NCBI GenBank assembly: GCA_007449985.2 | Contig: VIIQ02000005.1 | Location: forward strand, 868,001 to 932,000 | From: Desmodesmus armatus | Lineage: Eukaryota; Chlorophyta; Chlorophyceae; Sphaeropleales; Scenedesmaceae | Length of the DNA stretch: 64,000 bases | Direction of reading: 5' to 3' | Shown here: piece by piece, positions 62,114 through 64,000 of the stretch | How positions within the stretch are numbered: position 1 is the first letter of the stretch | Layout: the number at the start of each line of letters is the position of its first letter | The notes under the pieces: generated by a model | Database searches by the model: none | Told to the model about the DNA's origin: nothing | What the model saw: only the letters and a program-made list of their open reading frames with translations | Position numbers and translations under genes: made by a program

Positions 62114-64000
62114 TTACACACTACCCTTTTCCACACTACCCTTTTCCTCCTGCTCCCTCAAGCGCTGCTCCCTCAGCCACTGCTCAACCCTTGACACAGC
62201 CAGCACTGGCGCCAGTTTGTGCGACATGAGAAATGCCTGCAGTTGCGCCGTGCTGAACTCTGGGTGCTGCGGCAGCTTGCTGGCAAACTCGTCTGCCAGC
62301 GCCAACAGCGCCGCCTCCCTTTCTGCCTCCGCCTCCTTTGACGCCCTGGTCAGCAGAGACATCTGCCGACCCATGAGAAGCGGCTGAGCCTCTGCAGCAG
62401 CCTCGACAGCTGCGCCTGCTTTGCCTGCTGGCGCGCTACCAGTGAGGCCCGCTGGCTGCACCGCCAGCTCGACACCATCTGCGCCCGCCTTGACACCGCC
62501 GTCAACTTCTGCGTCTGCCCTGGAGCCGCGCAGTGCCAGCTGCATGGGCAGGTCCCTGTAGAATGAAGCGAACATCTGCTTGGCGACCTCCCTGCTGGCT
62601 GGTCCCAGGTGACAGCGGACGTCCACCCTCCCAGGGCGAATGAGGGCTGGGCTGAGCCTCTCAATGTGGTTTGTGGTCATGAATAGGAGACGACCTGTTG
62701 AAGCAATTGCAAGGTCCACACATTCCACATGACTGGTCATCATCACATGTGCGTGTGCGTGGCAAGGCATCTGTGAACACACTGTCAATATGGCAGGTCC
62801 TGACATCGGCCGTTTCAAGGTGGCACGACGTCCACACTGCGCAGGTCCCCTGGTGTGGATACACACTGCAGTGAGCCCCCCCCAGGTTTGGGCATAAACA
62901 ACACCATACCACTGAGATGCGGCACTTGCACAGGCTTGCATACGAACCTTCTTGCGCCGCAACGCCATCGATTGCATTCAACAAGCCAGAGAAGGTCAGC
63001 CTGCCTCCAGTACTCTGTGCAGCTGATCGGTCGACAAACGCTGCATCAACATCCTCCAGCAGCAGTATGGACCTGCATGTCACAGCAAACAACCCCATTA
63101 TACACGCCAAAGCTGTAACATGCATTGACATGCTGGGGTGTGGAATACATAAGCATTACATGGGCAGGGGAAAGGCAAATGTGGCGTGCAAGGGGTACGT
63201 CAAGAGCTCTGCAGGATGGTTGCATGATCCTGGTTCTAGATCCCCCTGCGCATACTGGATGAAACCTTTGAACTTGTGTTGCTGGATTGAAACGGGGTGT
63301 ACTGGCAACTCAGTTTTGATGCACGCCATCACAGGCTAGGGCGACATCCAGAACATGCCCCAACCCTTGCATGCAGCCAGCACACCCACCTTGTCCCTGC
63401 TGTGTTGAGGAGGCCCCGCAGGGTCTCATCGGTCATGGTGGGGCTGCAGCACGGCACCAAACAAGACATCACCGGCGTGAGGGATTAGCACAGCCTGAGA
63501 TGGCCTTGGACTCAGCACAATAAAGCTCATAAGGACACGGCTGACAGCCCAGGTAGAATATGTAGGAAGAGGGCTGCACAATGCTACCGCCTTGCCCAAC
63601 AGGTCTTTCAGACATGCATTTATGCATGGGTCAATGCATGTGTGTAGACACGCATGGATACTTCGCCGGTCAAGTCACTCTGTGAGGTTCACCGCCTACC
63701 TGCTGAGTGTGATTACATAGATCTCCAGCCCCAGGGCACCTGCCAGAGCCACTGCCAGGCTAGTTTTGCCGGTACCTTGCAGCAGCAGATCATGAACAGC
63801 ATGTGCGCATGAGCCAAGTTTGAAAAGGCATACAAAGCTAAGCATCGTTCTCAGGAGCAATCGCACACTGATGAACAATACGGGCGCAGCCGCTAAAGCC
63901 CCAGCCCAAGGAGGGCGGCGCAAATTCAAAGGAGTCGAACTCGTGCGGCACCAACAGGGCTGCTGCAATTGGGTTGTGTCGTCACATACTCCTCACCTGG
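62114..64000 (-). CDS. BCS1-type AAA ATPase, 5' part missing (off right edge)
   Basis: Exons in phase: 64000-63997 (edge), 63775-63700, 63443-63390, 63072-62948, 62694-62114. The Walker A motif is split by an intron: the edge exon ends CCA-G and the next begins GT-ACC-GGC-AAA-ACT, giving [14 protein letters not shown]. Next come [14 protein letters not shown], Walker [28 protein letters not shown], then [25 protein letters not shown], the BCS1-family signature. BCS1 inserts the Rieske protein of complex III into the mitochondrial inner membrane. The N-terminal BCS1 domain and targeting signal are outside the window, so a plant AAA-ATPase-at-mitochondrion type relative is also possible. The C-terminus has a long Ala/Glu linker and ends in a duplicated EKGSV produced by a tandem doublet. 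Confidence 0.85.
62116..62145 (-). repeat. 15-bp tandem doublet encoding (EKGSV)2
   Basis: A perfect 15-bp duplication at the very end of the BCS1-like coding sequence adds five residues and leaves the stop codon in frame. Confidence 0.85.

Noticed and set aside
63890..63968. Additional coding exon ([15 protein letters not shown] reading) in the BCS1-like gene
   Set aside because: The edge exon and the exon at 63775 join directly to rebuild Walker A, so this stretch lies inside the intron.

Overview
The window is nuclear DNA of a green alga. The evidence is spliced genes with many short GT-AG introns, long alanine and glutamine runs, an octotricopeptide-repeat (OPR) protein of the kind expanded in chlorophytes, and TGTAA motifs just after several stop codons. 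I infer Chlorophyceae, possibly Sphaeropleales, but the genus cannot be read from the sequence. The tubulin polyglutamylase gene (TTLL1 type) suggests that the lineage keeps basal bodies or flagella. All gene models come from reading splice signals, phase and protein similarity by eye. Most models stay in phase across every junction I checked.

Layout, left to right: a partial secreted-protein gene (-, runs off the left edge); a serine carboxypeptidase of family S10 (-); a first array of a ~180-bp satellite repeat (about 6.98-8.59 kb); an ankyrin-repeat protein (-); an OPR protein (-), divergent from VPS4/SKD1 (+); ribulose-phosphate 3-epimerase (+); VPS54 of the GARP tether (-) with a very long low-complexity tail, divergent from a sulfotransferase-like P-loop gene (+) whose large intron holds the second satellite array (about 33.87-35.99 kb); an intronless RING protein with six copies of a Cys-rich module (-); mitochondrial ribosomal protein mL45 (-), divergent from TTLL1 (+); a long WDR62/MAPKBP1-like WD40 protein (-); a C2-domain plus coiled-coil protein (-); and the 3' part of a BCS1-type AAA ATPase (-, runs off the right edge).

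The genes are mostly unrelated housekeeping genes. Loose themes are membrane traffic (VPS4 in ESCRT disassembly, VPS54 in endosome-to-Golgi tethering), mitochondria (mL45, BCS1-like) and microtubule or centriole biology (TTLL1, WDR62-like, perhaps the C2 coiled-coil protein). Three divergent pairs share short upstream regions.

The most unusual features are the two satellite arrays. They share seven monomer types in the same order, giving a higher-order repeat of about 1.27 kb, and one array sits inside an intron. Other notable items are the RING protein's repeated C-x-C-x7-C-x4-C-x2-CC-x2-C-x2-H module, the ~770-residue VPS54 tail, a duplicated start region in the OPR gene that creates a uORF ending in TAATG, many short 12-18 bp tandem duplications, and two apparent frame breaks in otherwise intact genes.
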